Assembly (NCBI RefSeq): GCF_017873715.1
Contig: NZ_JAGGKM010000002.1
Span: forward strand, 124,001 to 188,000
Origin: Cytobacillus luteolus
Lineage (GTDB): Bacteria; Bacillota; Bacilli; Bacillales; Bacillaceae_L
Direction of reading: 5' to 3'
DNA: 64,000 bases
Shown: positions 18,366 to 27,537 of the stretch, one piece after another
Layout: each line of letters starts with the position of its first letter
Position numbering within the stretch: the stretch's first letter is position 1
Notes under the pieces: model-generated
Seen by the model: the letters and a program-made list of their open reading frames with translations, nothing else
Database searches by the model: none
What the model was told of the DNA's origin: nothing
Position numbers and translations under genes: made by a program

Positions 18366-18800
18366 ATGGTAGATGTTTTTTCTGAGATTGATATTAAGCG
18401 ACCTATTAAGTTAGTATCAGAGTATGCAGCCAATCCCGACCATGCACCGGAGTGGTATGTGAATATCAATTCAGCAGAATGGAAGACCAAAAAACCACTT
18501 ACAATTGGTTCCCAAATCGCCTTTAAAGCAAAGTTCTTAGGTAGAGATTTGGCTTATGTGTATGAAATTGTTGAATATATACCTGAACAAAAAATGGTGA
18601 TGAAAACAGCCAACGGACCCTTTCCAATGGAAACCACATATATCTGGCATGCTGTAAATGAAAACCTTACACGAATGACACTTAGAAATAGAGGGGTTCC
18701 AACTGGATTTTCAAAAATCTTCTCACCTTTTATGGCAACAATGATGAAAAAAGCAAATATGAAGGATTTGAATAAAATTAAGGCGATACTTGAAGGCTAA
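18366..18800 (+). CDS. SRPBCC family protein
   Basis: 144-aa START/Bet v1-like lipid-cavity protein: VFSEIDIKRPIKLVSEYAANPDHAPEWY at the N-terminus and a final helix (PFMATMMKKANMKDLNKIKAILEG) are typical of the polyketide-cyclase-like group. These bind hydrophobic ligands; no catalytic residue can be assigned. ATG 18366 is eight bases after GGAGG; the in-frame ATG at 18351 overlaps that site. The gene has a -10-like TATAAT about 40 bases upstream and a terminator downstream, so it is a single unit. Confidence 0.82.
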   Translation: MVDVFSEIDIKRPIKLVSEYAANPDHAPEWYVNINSAEWKTKKPLTIGSQIAFKAKFLGRDLAYVYEIVEYIPEQKMVMKTANGPFPMETTYIWHAVNENLTRMTLRNRGVPTGFSKIFSPFMATMMKKANMKDLNKIKAILEG

Positions 18801-18827
18801 CTTAAGATTCAGCTAAATATAACACTA

Positions 18828-18862
18828 AAAAAGGGATTCTTCTCAAGGAATCTCTTTTTTAC
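18828..18862 (+). terminator. Terminator of the SRPBCC gene
   Basis: 12-bp stem AAAAAGGGATTC / GAATCTCTTTTT (18828-18839, 18848-18859) with one G-T pair. Confidence 0.75.
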
Positions 18863-18943
18863 GATAGTAATAAACTTTTTCCCACATTAACATATTCTAT
18901 TTTGTAAATAATACATGAGAATATCGTTGGGGAGTTGACCAAT

Positions 18944-19765
18944 TTGTCTAACAGTAGTTTAAATCAAACATACATTAAAGTGGCCGATATGAAGCTATAT
19001 TGTGAATATTTATTGAATGACAAACCACCTATTCTTCTCATCCACGGATTTGCCTCATCCACTTATACGTTTCGACGGATTTTACCCTTATTGCAAGAGA
19101 GATATTCTATTATCGCTGTTGATTTACCTGGGTTTGGAAAGAGTGAAAAATCTACATCCTTTATTTACAGCTTTGAAAACTATGCGAAAGTAATGATTGA
19201 GTGTATTCACAAATTTGGCTTTTCTACTACTCATATTGTTGCACATTCAATGGGAGGACAAATAGCTTTAAATATGGCACGCCTTGCGCCTGAAAAGATT
19301 AATAAATTAGTGTTGTTATGTAGTTCTGGCTATTTAAACCCTGCAAATAAATATCTTGTTTGGAGTTCTTACTTCCCTTTTTTTGATAAATTTATTTATT
19401 ATTACATTCGACGAAAGGAAGTAAAGGATCATTTGAAAAATGTATTTTTCAATCAAAATTTGATTAATGAAGATTTGATTCATGAATTCGGAAGACCATT
19501 AGCTGAAAAGGGTTTTTATAAGGCATTGATTCGGCTATTAAGGCACCGTGAAGGTGATTTACCTTCACATCAACTCCAGAAAATTAAAGTTCCGACCTTG
19601 TTAATTTGGGGAAAAGAAGATCGTGTGGTTCCAGTTGCTGTTGGAAAACGCTTGGTGCGCGACTTACCAGATGCACAATTAATTACGTATGAAAATACAG
19701 GTCATTTAATCACTGAAGAAAGACCAGAGTTCGTTTTTAAAAATATCATCATGCATACAAGTTAG
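18944..19765 (+). CDS. Alpha/beta hydrolase
   Basis: 273-aa serine hydrolase. The oxyanion segment LLIHGFASS, the nucleophile elbow VAHSMGGQ (Ser about residue 102), the acid in WGKEDRVVP and the histidine in YENTGHLI form a complete catalytic triad in the expected order. Both TTG 18935 and TTG 18944 are possible starts; 18944 has the better distance (nine bases) from TGGGGAG. The family includes esterases, C-C hydrolases and lipases, and the substrate cannot be told. It stands alone before gtaB. Confidence 0.85.
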   Translation: MSNSSLNQTYIKVADMKLYCEYLLNDKPPILLIHGFASSTYTFRRILPLLQERYSIIAVDLPGFGKSEKSTSFIYSFENYAKVMIECIHKFGFSTTHIVAHSMGGQIALNMARLAPEKINKLVLLCSSGYLNPANKYLVWSSYFPFFDKFIYYYIRRKEVKDHLKNVFFNQNLINEDLIHEFGRPLAEKGFYKALIRLLRHREGDLPSHQLQKIKVPTLLIWGKEDRVVPVAVGKRLVRDLPDAQLITYENTGHLITEERPEFVFKNIIMHTS

Positions 19766-19876
19766 AGATTTGTAAACAAAATTCTGATTTCTTCTTTATA
19801 ACTTCTTAACAACTCCTTAATATTCACTTGCTACAATGAAAATAAGTAGGTGAATATTTTTTAAGGAGGCTTTTTT

Positions 19877-20773
19877 ATGAAGGTACGTAAAGCGATTATT
19901 CCAGCAGGCGGACTCGGAACAAGGTTTTTACCAGCTACAAAAGCACAACCGAAAGAAATGTTACCAATAGTCGATAAGCCCACTATTCAATATATTGTTG
20001 AAGAGGCAGTGGAATCAGGAATTGAAGATATTATTATTGTTAGTGGACGTGGAAAAAGGTCCATTGAAGACCATTTTGATAAGTCTTATGAGCTTGAAAA
20101 CACATTGGCAACAAAAGAGAAATGGGCTCAACTTGAAGAGGTACAATCAATCACTAAGCTAGCCAATATTCACTACATACGGCAAAAAGAACCTTTAGGC
20201 TTAGGACATGCGATTGCTTCTTGTCAAGCCTTTGTTGGGAGTGAACCCTTTGCTGTTTTACTAGGTGACGATATTGTTCGATCTACAGGTGTTCCTTGCT
20301 TAAAGCAATTAATTGCCATTCACCAACGTTATCATACTTCCGTTGTAGGTGTACAGACTGTTAGTGATAATGACGTAAGCAAATATGGAATTGTAGCTCC
20401 TAAAGGAGTGGAAAATGAACAAGGTGTTATTTCACTTGATAGTCTAATAGAAAAGCCATCAATCTCAGAAGCTCCATCAAACTATGCCATCATGGGACGT
20501 TATATATTAAACCCAGAAATCTTCCCAATTCTAAAGACTCTTAAGCCAGGTACAGGAGGAGAAATCCAACTAACAGATGCGATTAACTTACTTAATGCTT
20601 CTCAGGCTGTGTTAGCTTATCAATTTGAAGGGATTCGCTATGATATTGGGGATAAAGTTGGATTTATTCGAGCGACCATTGACTTTGCTTTAGAAAGAAA
20701 TGACCTAAGACAAAACGTACGATCGTACATGGAAGAAGTGTTAAAAAGAGATTCGAGCCTTCAATCTTATTAG
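19877..20773 (+). CDS. gtaB: UTP-glucose-1-phosphate uridylyltransferase
   Basis: Makes UDP-glucose from UTP and glucose 1-phosphate. The nucleotide-binding loop GGLGTRFLPATKAQPKEMLP begins at residue 11, and the FGIRYDIGDKVGF-like end (EGIRYDIGDKVGF) is characteristic of the GalU/GtaB family; 298 aa is normal. RBS TAAGGAGG is optimal. The next gene is ugtP, which uses UDP-glucose to build the diglucosyl-diacylglycerol anchor of lipoteichoic acid, so supply and use of the nucleotide sugar are side by side. The two are separated by 70 bases. Confidence 0.93.
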   Translation: MKVRKAIIPAGGLGTRFLPATKAQPKEMLPIVDKPTIQYIVEEAVESGIEDIIIVSGRGKRSIEDHFDKSYELENTLATKEKWAQLEEVQSITKLANIHYIRQKEPLGLGHAIASCQAFVGSEPFAVLLGDDIVRSTGVPCLKQLIAIHQRYHTSVVGVQTVSDNDVSKYGIVAPKGVENEQGVISLDSLIEKPSISEAPSNYAIMGRYILNPEIFPILKTLKPGTGGEIQLTDAINLLNASQAVLAYQFEGIRYDIGDKVGFIRATIDFALERNDLRQNVRSYMEEVLKRDSSLQSY

Positions 20774-20843
20774 CTTTCTAGATTTATAGAAACCTTTATC
20801 TATAACCAATTTGGTATCTTAACACAGAGGAGCGGTTGTATAA

Positions 20844-21983
20844 ATGAGAAAGCCAAAAGTGTTAATTTTAACAACAAATTATGGAAATGGGCATGTTCAA
20901 GTGGCACGTGCACTTGAAGAACGATTGGTGTGTGAAAATACTGCTAATGTTGTTGTTAGAGATATTTATCAAGAAACCAATCCCCGTTTGCATGAATGGA
21001 CCAAAAATCTATATCTAAAAAGTTATACCAAAAGTGGAAGACAGATTTACCGTTTGTTCTACTATAGTAGCCAAGGAATTGCAAAGAGAAAAAAATTAAC
21101 TATATTTTCTTATGGCTATTCTAAATTAACGAAAATCATTGCTGAAGAGCAACCTGATGCTATTATTAATACGTTTCCTTCTTTTGCTGTTCAATCATTT
21201 TTATTGAAAACTAATTCTTCCATTCCAACTTATAATGTTGTGACAGATTATTGTTTGCATCACTCTTGGGTACAGCCTGATATAGATAAATTTTATGTTG
21301 CAACTGAGGAACTAAAAACACAATTAATTAAAAATAAGATTGATAAAGAAAAGATAAATGTGACAGGTATCCCTGTGCAACAACAGTTTCAAAAGTTATT
21401 TTGTCGCCAAAGCTTATTGGAGAAATACCAACTTAAAGGTGATAGAAAAACAATTTTAATTGTTGCTGGCGCTTATGGCGTGTCAAAGGAAATCAAATAT
21501 ATTTGCGAAGGTCTAACAATGAATGAAAATCTACAAATTATCGTTGTTTGCGGGAAAAATACTGAGCTCCATGATCAGCTACAACTTAAATTCCATCAGG
21601 AAAAAAACATACGTATTTTAGGGTACGTTACTGAAATGGCTGAATTGTTTGAGCTAGCAACATGTGTCATTACTAAGCCAGGTGGAATTATATTATCTGA
21701 AGCCGTAGTTAAGAATGTTCCAATTGTGTTAACTGGAGCAACACCTGGACAGGAGAGGGAGAATGCACTTTATTTTCAGGAGAACGGTGCTGCCGTTTTA
21801 CATGATAAGTGGGAAGATTTAGTAGAAGATACTCAAAAACTCGTTTTTGAAGAACAGAGATTGATAGAGATGAAAGCTTCCTTATCCAACATTTATGTAC
21901 CTCATGCCACAGATACAATTATTAATGATGTTTTGCAAACCTATTATTGGCAACATGCTGAAAATAAAATCGGAAGAGTGTAA
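20844..21983 (+). CDS. ugtP: Processive diacylglycerol glucosyltransferase, UgtP type
   Basis: 379-aa membrane-associated GT28 (MGDG-synthase-like) enzyme that transfers glucose from UDP-glucose to diacylglycerol. The opening VLILTTNYGNGHVQVARALEE and the C-terminal VITKPGGIILSEAV (donor-site loop) followed by PGQERENALYF match Bacillus UgtP along the chain. Length is almost the same as B. subtilis UgtP. RBS AGAGGAG precedes ATG 20844. In B. subtilis UgtP also couples UDP-glucose level to cell size. The YfhP-like gene follows after 17 bases, so they are likely co-transcribed. Confidence 0.9.
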   Translation: MRKPKVLILTTNYGNGHVQVARALEERLVCENTANVVVRDIYQETNPRLHEWTKNLYLKSYTKSGRQIYRLFYYSSQGIAKRKKLTIFSYGYSKLTKIIAEEQPDAIINTFPSFAVQSFLLKTNSSIPTYNVVTDYCLHHSWVQPDIDKFYVATEELKTQLIKNKIDKEKINVTGIPVQQQFQKLFCRQSLLEKYQLKGDRKTILIVAGAYGVSKEIKYICEGLTMNENLQIIVVCGKNTELHDQLQLKFHQEKNIRILGYVTEMAELFELATCVITKPGGIILSEAVVKNVPIVLTGATPGQERENALYFQENGAAVLHDKWEDLVEDTQKLVFEEQRLIEMKASLSNIYVPHATDTIINDVLQTYYWQHAENKIGRV

Positions 21984-22000
21984 GGGGGAGTGGTAGTATA

Positions 22001-22957
22001 ATGGATACGTCAACTCATGTGATTACAGGAGTCGGATTAGGTGGTTTATCTTTTATAGATCCGACCATGGTTAATCATCCAGAACTTCTTACGTCAATGT
22101 TTTTTTGTACAATTGTAGGTTCAAATGCACCTGATATTGATTTTCTCTATAAGTACAAAGGAAATGATACGTATGTTAAAATGCACCGTGGTATGAGCCA
22201 TTCGCTGATTGCACAAGTGTTACTTGCATTATCCATTGCTAGTCTAGCAACATTGGCCAATGGGGGATTGTTTTTTACGACGTTTTTCTTCTGGACCTTA
22301 TTAGCTGTAATTGTACACGTGTTATTTGACATCTGTAACATTTACGGAACTCAAGCATTCCGTCCAATTACTCATAAATGGTTTGCACTAAATATTTTAC
22401 CGATTTTCGACCCATTTATAATGAGTTTACATGTAGTTGGAATTGCATTATGGTTAGTTGGCTTCCATTCTGGACTTGTTTTCATAATCATATATATCGC
22501 CATAGTACTTTATATTTTACTCCGTTTTATAATACATCAAAGTGTGTTGAAACAAACCACGATAGAGAGTGAGCCAGGTGCCACATATACACTTATTCCT
22601 TCGTTTCGGTTAAACCATTGGGGAGTCATTGCTAGCTATAATCAGCAATACAAATTAGGTAAATTTGAAAAAAATAGTGTTGTTTGGTCGAAAGTGTTAA
22701 TGAAAGCTTCTGAAAAAAACGAAATCATCCGTGCTTCTCGAAAACATTCATTTGTTCACTATTTGATGTTACATTCTACACATTTGCACGCAAACATAAT
22801 TAATCACAAAGATGGGTACGAGGTACATTGGTTCGACCTACGCTACCAATCTAAAATCGATGAACCGTTTATTGCAATTATTAAACTTGATAAAAAACTA
22901 AATCTTATAGAAAGTAATGTGAAACGTGGATTAATTTCTGCACCTGAAAGAGTTTAA
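22001..22957 (+). CDS. Membrane-bound metal-dependent hydrolase, YfhP type
   Basis: 318-aa protein with the N-terminal MDTSTHVITGVGLGG segment and conserved HRGMSHS motif of the LexA-binding/inner-membrane hydrolase family (YdjM/YfhP, DUF457). His and Asp residues on and between the first membrane helices (H in STH, D in NAPDIDF, H in HRGMSH) form the putative metal site; four to five hydrophobic segments precede a soluble C-terminal domain. The biochemical reaction is not known. It follows ugtP after 17 bases with GGGGGAGTGG as ribosome site. Confidence 0.83.
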   Translation: MDTSTHVITGVGLGGLSFIDPTMVNHPELLTSMFFCTIVGSNAPDIDFLYKYKGNDTYVKMHRGMSHSLIAQVLLALSIASLATLANGGLFFTTFFFWTLLAVIVHVLFDICNIYGTQAFRPITHKWFALNILPIFDPFIMSLHVVGIALWLVGFHSGLVFIIIYIAIVLYILLRFIIHQSVLKQTTIESEPGATYTLIPSFRLNHWGVIASYNQQYKLGKFEKNSVVWSKVLMKASEKNEIIRASRKHSFVHYLMLHSTHLHANIINHKDGYEVHWFDLRYQSKIDEPFIAIIKLDKKLNLIESNVKRGLISAPERV

Positions 22958-22965
22958 TAAGTAAA

Positions 22966-22999
22966 AGGCTAAAGGAACATCTTAATAATGTCCTTTAGC
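22966..22999. terminator. Bidirectional terminator between yfhP-like and the minus-strand gene
   Basis: AAGGCTAAAGGA... pairs with TCCTTTAGCT (22966-22980, 22988-22999) with one bulge; it overlaps the stop codon of the convergent gene. Confidence 0.6.
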
Positions 23000-23807
23000 T
23001 CTTCTTAATTTTAGAAGGGTTATTTACCTTATAAGGCACTGGGTCTTCTATAATGAACTCTTCCTCTACGTCCTTACCTTTAGGCAATCTTTTTTTGACA
23101 ATCTTGCCATCAAATTCAAGCTTTTCTCCTGGTACTAATTCAAACTTTTTTAATGTTTTCGAATGGGAGCACCATGCAAGTCCAACTTCAATAGGTTCAT
23201 CTTGTTCAATGACGACATTTTCAAGAACGACAACTTCATCATGTTCCTCATTAAAATGATTCCAGCTTAATGCAAATTGTTTTACAGTTGCTGTCATATG
23301 TACTTTATCTTCTGGTAAATCTATTTTCGTTGGCTTTTCTTCTTTTGTTTTTTCCTTACTAGCTACAGGCTTGTCTTCAGGAAGGTCTTTCTTGTTTGCC
23401 TTTGACACTGGTGTAGTTGGTGCAGTCTCTTCTTTTTCTATTTTACTTTTAGAAGTAGGTGATGTTTCCTCGTCATTTAATGCACTTGCTTTGCCAAAAC
23501 TTGGTGATTGCATTTCTTTTAAGTAGGCAGGGTGGATACAGGTTAAATTACCATCCTGAAATTCAATAACAATCGTGTTATACTCATTTCCTTCACCGTA
23601 TACTTCGTAACCCTTGATAGTAACAAGCCTTTGAAACGTAGCTTCTTTATACCAAAACTCTTTTTTTACTTCCTTCGTAGTGGAAAGTCCCCATTCTCTA
23701 ACCTTTTCTTCATAGTCTGTTTCATCTGTAAAAGTCTCGAATTGTCCTTTTGGTGGTAAATAGAATGTTCGGTCAGAATCTTCAATGTGAGGTAACTTTA
23801 TTGCCAT
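22995..23807 (-). CDS. Hypothetical protein with a charged low-complexity linker (270 aa)
   Basis: No family recognised. Three parts are visible: an N-terminal domain (residues about 1-105) with the HIEDSDRTFYLPPKGQFETF start and a beta-rich stretch; a K/E/T/P-rich linker (about 105-170) that looks disordered; and a C-terminal beta-rich domain (about 170-265) that ends with a KGKDVEEEFIIEDPVPYKV tail. No signal peptide or membrane helix, so cytoplasmic. ATG 23807 has AAAGGAAGTG upstream. Convergent with yfhP-like and divergent from the MFS gene. Confidence 0.7.
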   Translation of the reverse strand: MAIKLPHIEDSDRTFYLPPKGQFETFTDETDYEEKVREWGLSTTKEVKKEFWYKEATFQRLVTIKGYEVYGEGNEYNTIVIEFQDGNLTCIHPAYLKEMQSPSFGKASALNDEETSPTSKSKIEKEETAPTTPVSKANKKDLPEDKPVASKEKTKEEKPTKIDLPEDKVHMTATVKQFALSWNHFNEEHDEVVVLENVVIEQDEPIEVGLAWCSHSKTLKKFELVPGEKLEFDGKIVKKRLPKGKDVEEEFIIEDPVPYKVNNPSKIKKS

Positions 23808-23954
23808 CGTAACACTTCCTTTCTGTAGTTATTGTATACTAATTCCTTTTTTATCAGCAAGAAAAAGGGAATAACCGTTTTGGTTTGGATACTATTAAAA
23901 ATGAAGGGCATCAATAAACAGAGAATTTATTTTATTATCTGAAGGGTGGTAACT

Positions 23955-25277
23955 ATGGCTATTAAAGGAATCACAAAGCTCGAACGTCCACTACAAATTT
24001 TACTTTTAGGCGTTTTATTAGCGCATTTAGGGACATTATTAGTCATGCCAATCTTACCAATAATGCTAAAAAACGATGCAGGCCTTTCGGTGACTAAAAT
24101 TGGGAGCGTCCTAGCCGCCATTGCAATTGCCTTTCAATTTGGAAGTATATTTGGAGGGATATTAGCCGATCGAATTGGACGAAGATTCATAATCGGACTC
24201 GGCGCGTTAATTGCTGGTGTTGGAATTAGCTTGTTTGGATTCTTTATAGAATATGGCCCCCTTATAGTTGCTGCGATTATAATGGGACTCGGCAACGGAC
24301 TTCATGCACCTTCTATCAAAGCCTCTATCGCTGCATTTGCTTCTGAAGAAAATCGAACTACTGCTTTTTCTTTAAGAGGTATTGCAGCAAATATTGGAAC
24401 TGGGACTGCTGGTCTTATTATTTTCTTTCTCATATCAGGAACACCTTCCATTCTATTTTTTGCAGCAGGTTCGATTTATGCTGTTCTAGCAGCTATAAGT
24501 TGGACACTTTTACCAAAAAGCTGTGGAGAAGATCCTTGCCCTCAGCTTCCTATTGGGGCATATGGTGAGGTTTTAAAAAATAAACCTTTCTTAGTGTTCA
24601 GTTTAGTAAGTATCTTAATTTGGGCATTATATGCACAATTGTCTCTAGCTCTCCCGATTAGAGCTACAACTATATTACCTTCTCCTGAAAATGTTGCTCT
24701 GATTTGGACAATTAATAGTGTGATTGTTGTTTTCACACAACGATTTATTACAAGACGTTTTATAGACCGCGTGCATCCACTGTCAGCATTAAGTGCAGGT
24801 ATTGTTTTTATAGGATTAGGAGTAGGTTCACTCTTTTTTGCCAGTACATTTTGGCATTTGGTTTTTAGTGGTGCCATTTTTGTTTTCGGTGAAATGCTCA
24901 TTTTACCGACTACAGATAGTACAATTTCACAACTCTCCAAAGCAAATATGATAGGTCTATTTTTCGCAGTATCAAATGTTGTTTCTGGGCTTGGAGAGGC
25001 TGGTGGAAAGTCAGTAGGTGGAGCGTTATTGGGTAATGTAGAAGTGAATGGACTATCATGGATTATATACGCTCTATCTGGTGTGGTATTAGGTTTACTT
25101 GTTTTGGCCTTAAAAAGATGGGAACCACTTAATGCCTCGTTGAAGCAGGCTATTAAACAAGAAGACAAACCGCAACATGCTCCACATGTTGCGGTTGAAC
25201 CACCTCATCATCGATCACATCCTATAAATGACTGGGTCCCAGAACAATTTTTCCGGAAAAAACATCCTGTTAAATAA
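23955..25277 (+). CDS. MFS transporter, drug-exporter type
   Basis: 440-aa twelve-helix transporter. The helix 2-3 loop GILADRIGRRF carries the MFS signature and the fifth helix region GIAANIGTGTAGL fits drug:H+ antiporters. The C-terminal tail is hydrophilic and unusually histidine-rich (PQHAPHVAVEPPHHRSH), which could sense or bind a metal or pH; this is an inference. ATG 23955 follows GAAGGGTGG; the GTG three codons upstream is too near. Followed at once by a strong terminator. Confidence 0.87.
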   Translation: MAIKGITKLERPLQILLLGVLLAHLGTLLVMPILPIMLKNDAGLSVTKIGSVLAAIAIAFQFGSIFGGILADRIGRRFIIGLGALIAGVGISLFGFFIEYGPLIVAAIIMGLGNGLHAPSIKASIAAFASEENRTTAFSLRGIAANIGTGTAGLIIFFLISGTPSILFFAAGSIYAVLAAISWTLLPKSCGEDPCPQLPIGAYGEVLKNKPFLVFSLVSILIWALYAQLSLALPIRATTILPSPENVALIWTINSVIVVFTQRFITRRFIDRVHPLSALSAGIVFIGLGVGSLFFASTFWHLVFSGAIFVFGEMLILPTTDSTISQLSKANMIGLFFAVSNVVSGLGEAGGKSVGGALLGNVEVNGLSWIIYALSGVVLGLLVLALKRWEPLNASLKQAIKQEDKPQHAPHVAVEPPHHRSHPINDWVPEQFFRKKHPVK

Positions 25278-25282
25278 ACTTG

Positions 25283-25318
25283 AAACGCTAAATGATCCTC
25301 ATATCATTTAGCGTTTTT
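25283..25318 (+). terminator. Terminator of the MFS gene
   Basis: 14-bp perfect stem AAACGCTAAATGAT / ATCATTTAGCGTTT (25283-25296, 25303-25316) with T-run. Confidence 0.92.
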
Positions 25319-25336
25319 ATTAAGGTGGGGTACAAG

Positions 25337-25621
25337 GTGCTTTTCTTATTTCTTTGTATGTTGACAGTTGGACTTGTTACTAGCTTTGTTCAGAAATACA
25401 TACTGCGTATAAAAGAGCCAAATATAGAAGAATTATGGAAAGAACTTCATGAGCAAGATTGGTTTAAAGACTTGCTAGAAAAGCAAGAAGTAAAGATGAT
25501 ACTTGATGCATCAAAGGAAACAGGTCTTTTACGAGATCCTTATTACGTAAGGAAAATCATTGATCAAGAAGGGTACAGAGATGGCTTTATTGAATATATT
25601 TATGATAATTCCTATAAATAG
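25337..25621 (+). CDS. Small hypothetical protein with one N-terminal membrane helix
   Basis: 94 aa. The start is GTG 25337 (AAGGTGGGG six bases before); an earlier start at 25292 would fall inside the MFS terminator, so it is rejected. One hydrophobic helix (about residues 1-20, LFLFLCMLTVGLVTSFV) is followed by an amphipathic, mostly helical, charged domain (ELWKELHEQDWFKDLLE...). No family recognised. The topology suggests a membrane-anchored cytoplasmic domain. Convergent with the AspT/YidE-like gene. Confidence 0.6.
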   Translation: MLFLFLCMLTVGLVTSFVQKYILRIKEPNIEELWKELHEQDWFKDLLEKQEVKMILDASKETGLLRDPYYVRKIIDQEGYRDGFIEYIYDNSYK

Positions 25622-25633
25622 CGGAAATATGTC

Positions 25634-27232
25634 CTAAAGAAAGAACACTAGTAGCTGTGAGACGACAGCAACCAAAATAAGCGCAAATGGATAGGCTGCA
25701 GCATAAGCAATTGCCGGATCCTCTGAGTCAATCAGTTGATTGACAGCACCTAAACCTGGAGTACTTGTCATTCCTCCACAGAGTGCTCCTAGTGAATGGA
25801 TTATACTTAGGTGAAAAACTTTTCGGGCAATAAAAAATCCTGCAACAATAGGTACAATTGTAATAATCGCACCGGCAATGACTAAGCGAATACCTTCTGT
25901 TTGAATTACATCTACGATTCCTTGTCCTGCGGTTGTTCCAGCACCAGCTAAAAATAGCGCGAGTCCAATATCCCCAATCACCTGATTTGAAGGCTGGTAA
26001 TATCTTGCCTTTATCGGACCTAGTTTACCAAAGTGGCCAATGATTAAGGCAACAAACAAGGGACCACCAGCCACTCCTAAAGTTAGTGTGCCTAAGCCAG
26101 GTAGGTGGATTGGTAACATTCCAAGTAATATACCCAATAACAGAATAATACTGAGTGAAAAGATATGAATATTCGTGACCGTTAGCTTGTTACGAGTAAA
26201 TAACATTTCGACGTCGTTTAAACGATCCTCACTACTTACAATCGTTAACACATCACCACGTTCGAGACGTATACGAGTGTTCTGACTATACTCAATCCCA
26301 CCACGTTCAATTCGAGTCACAGTTACTCCGTAATCTCTTCTAAGATTAAGTTCTCTGATGTTTTTTCCGATAATATCATACGAATCCACGATTACTCTGC
26401 GTAGTTTAATATGATCGACATTTTGTAAATCAGTGGGTACTTCCTTACCAGCGTATCTACAAAACTTATCAAGTTCTGACCTAATTCCTACTGATACAAG
26501 GCGATCCCCCTTTAAAAGGACAGTGTCACTTAAGGCAATAATACTACGTTGTCCTCGGATAACACGACTAATAACAACAGAGTAACTTTTATGAAACTTC
26601 AACTCTTGTAGGGTTTTCTTGTTTATAGCTGGATTCGTGACTTCAATCGTTATTACTTCAGGTGATTCTTCACTTTTAACCGGGTTATTTTTCTGTTGTA
26701 AGTCCTTTTGTAAATCAACTTTTAAAACACGTGGCAATAGTTGAACAAACAGGACCACTGCAATTACACCAAAAGGGTAAGCGATTCCGTATCCTACAGA
26801 TGCAATTGGGTCATTGGTTGCTTGAAGTGCGGCTGCAAGTCCTGGTGTACTAGTTAGGGCACCAGTCATAATTCCAATACTCAAAGCTACTGAAAGGTTA
26901 AAGGCCTTTGAAACAAGGACAGTTGTAATAGCGGCAAGTAGTACAATTAAAATACTAATGATACCAAATATTACACCACTCGTACGAATCATCCTGAAAA
27001 AACGAGGGCCAGCTTGTAGTCCAACTGCAACAATAAACAAACTAAGTCCGAAGTTTTGGACAATAGGGGAGACCTGATAACCAAAATGACCAAACACCAT
27101 AGCAACCAGAAGTACTCCAGCTGAACCAAGATTCAGACCTTTCACCTTCGTTTGGCCTAACCATGATCCTAAAAACAAAATAAAAAATAACAATAATAAT
27201 GGTTCTTCTAAGAACCCTTTAATCGTGCTCAT
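25634..27232 (-). CDS. AspT/YidE-type transporter with two TrkA-C domains
   Basis: 532-aa membrane protein made of two similar hydrophobic domains (about residues 5-170 and 360-530) that flank two RCK_C/TrkA-C regulatory domains in the middle (about 190-275 and 275-345, each with R/G-D-R/V patterns such as LKGDRLVSVG and LERGDVLTIVS). Each membrane half carries the GALTSTPGLAA / GGMTSTPGLGA motif of the aspartate:alanine exchanger family. AspT exchanges aspartate for alanine, YidE-type members are uncharacterised. ATG 27232 is preceded by GGAGG. Single gene. Confidence 0.88.
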   Translation of the reverse strand: MSTIKGFLEEPLLLLFFILFLGSWLGQTKVKGLNLGSAGVLLVAMVFGHFGYQVSPIVQNFGLSLFIVAVGLQAGPRFFRMIRTSGVIFGIISILIVLLAAITTVLVSKAFNLSVALSIGIMTGALTSTPGLAAALQATNDPIASVGYGIAYPFGVIAVVLFVQLLPRVLKVDLQKDLQQKNNPVKSEESPEVITIEVTNPAINKKTLQELKFHKSYSVVISRVIRGQRSIIALSDTVLLKGDRLVSVGIRSELDKFCRYAGKEVPTDLQNVDHIKLRRVIVDSYDIIGKNIRELNLRRDYGVTVTRIERGGIEYSQNTRIRLERGDVLTIVSSEDRLNDVEMLFTRNKLTVTNIHIFSLSIILLLGILLGMLPIHLPGLGTLTLGVAGGPLFVALIIGHFGKLGPIKARYYQPSNQVIGDIGLALFLAGAGTTAGQGIVDVIQTEGIRLVIAGAIITIVPIVAGFFIARKVFHLSIIHSLGALCGGMTSTPGLGAVNQLIDSEDPAIAYAAAYPFALILVAVVSQLLVFFL

Positions 27233-27352
27233 TTTTTATGGCCTCCATCAATGCATCTAATAGATAGTATGCCTTTTTGTACAGGAAAAAATAGGAGGGA
27301 TATAGAATTTATTATGATTTAATACTAATTAAAGATGTGTAAAAATAATTAA

Positions 27353-27381
27353 TTGACAGTAAACATAGATTACTATATTAT
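27353..27381 (+). promoter_or_regulatory. Predicted sigma-A promoter of the Mn riboswitch transcript
   Basis: TTGACA (27353-27358), 17 bases, TATTAT (27376-27381); transcription would begin near 27388, just before the aptamer. Confidence 0.75.
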
Positions 27382-27403
27382 TAGTTCATACAGTTGAATA
27401 GTT

Positions 27404-27510
27404 TCTCCTAAAGGGGAGTAGCTTTTACAACAAAGTCGTCATTTCGGAGTTATATACTCTCGGCTTTGTTGGCAACATTACAAACGTTGTTAGCAAGACC
27501 TTTACCTACC
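27404..27510 (+). promoter_or_regulatory. yybP-ykoY manganese riboswitch aptamer
   Basis: The conserved 5' element AAAGGGGAGTAGC is at 27410-27422. It is followed by the long paired arm CAAAGTCG (27441-ish) / CGGCTTTG with an inner hairpin, and by the GGCAACA...GTTGTTAGC arm. The P1 strand near 27410 pairs with CCTTT at 27499-27503, which also belongs to the first terminator, so metal binding would favour antitermination. The family senses Mn2+ and controls YkoY-type TerC exporters, and such a gene lies downstream at 28367. Confidence 0.88.
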
Positions 27511-27526
27511 AGGTAAGGGTCTTTTT
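27495..27526 (+). terminator. Riboswitch expression-platform terminator 1
   Basis: AAGACCTTTACCT / AGGTAAGGGTCTT (27495-27507, 27511-27523), then T-run. Its left arm overlaps the 3' strand of aptamer P1. Confidence 0.85.
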
Positions 27527-27537
27527 GTGATTTATTA

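Noticed and set aside
24542-25168. 208-codon minus-strand ORF opposite the MFS gene
   Set aside because: It is a shadow: the plus strand codes a clear twelve-helix transporter, and the reverse frame is rich in S, T, P and K without domain features or a ribosome site.
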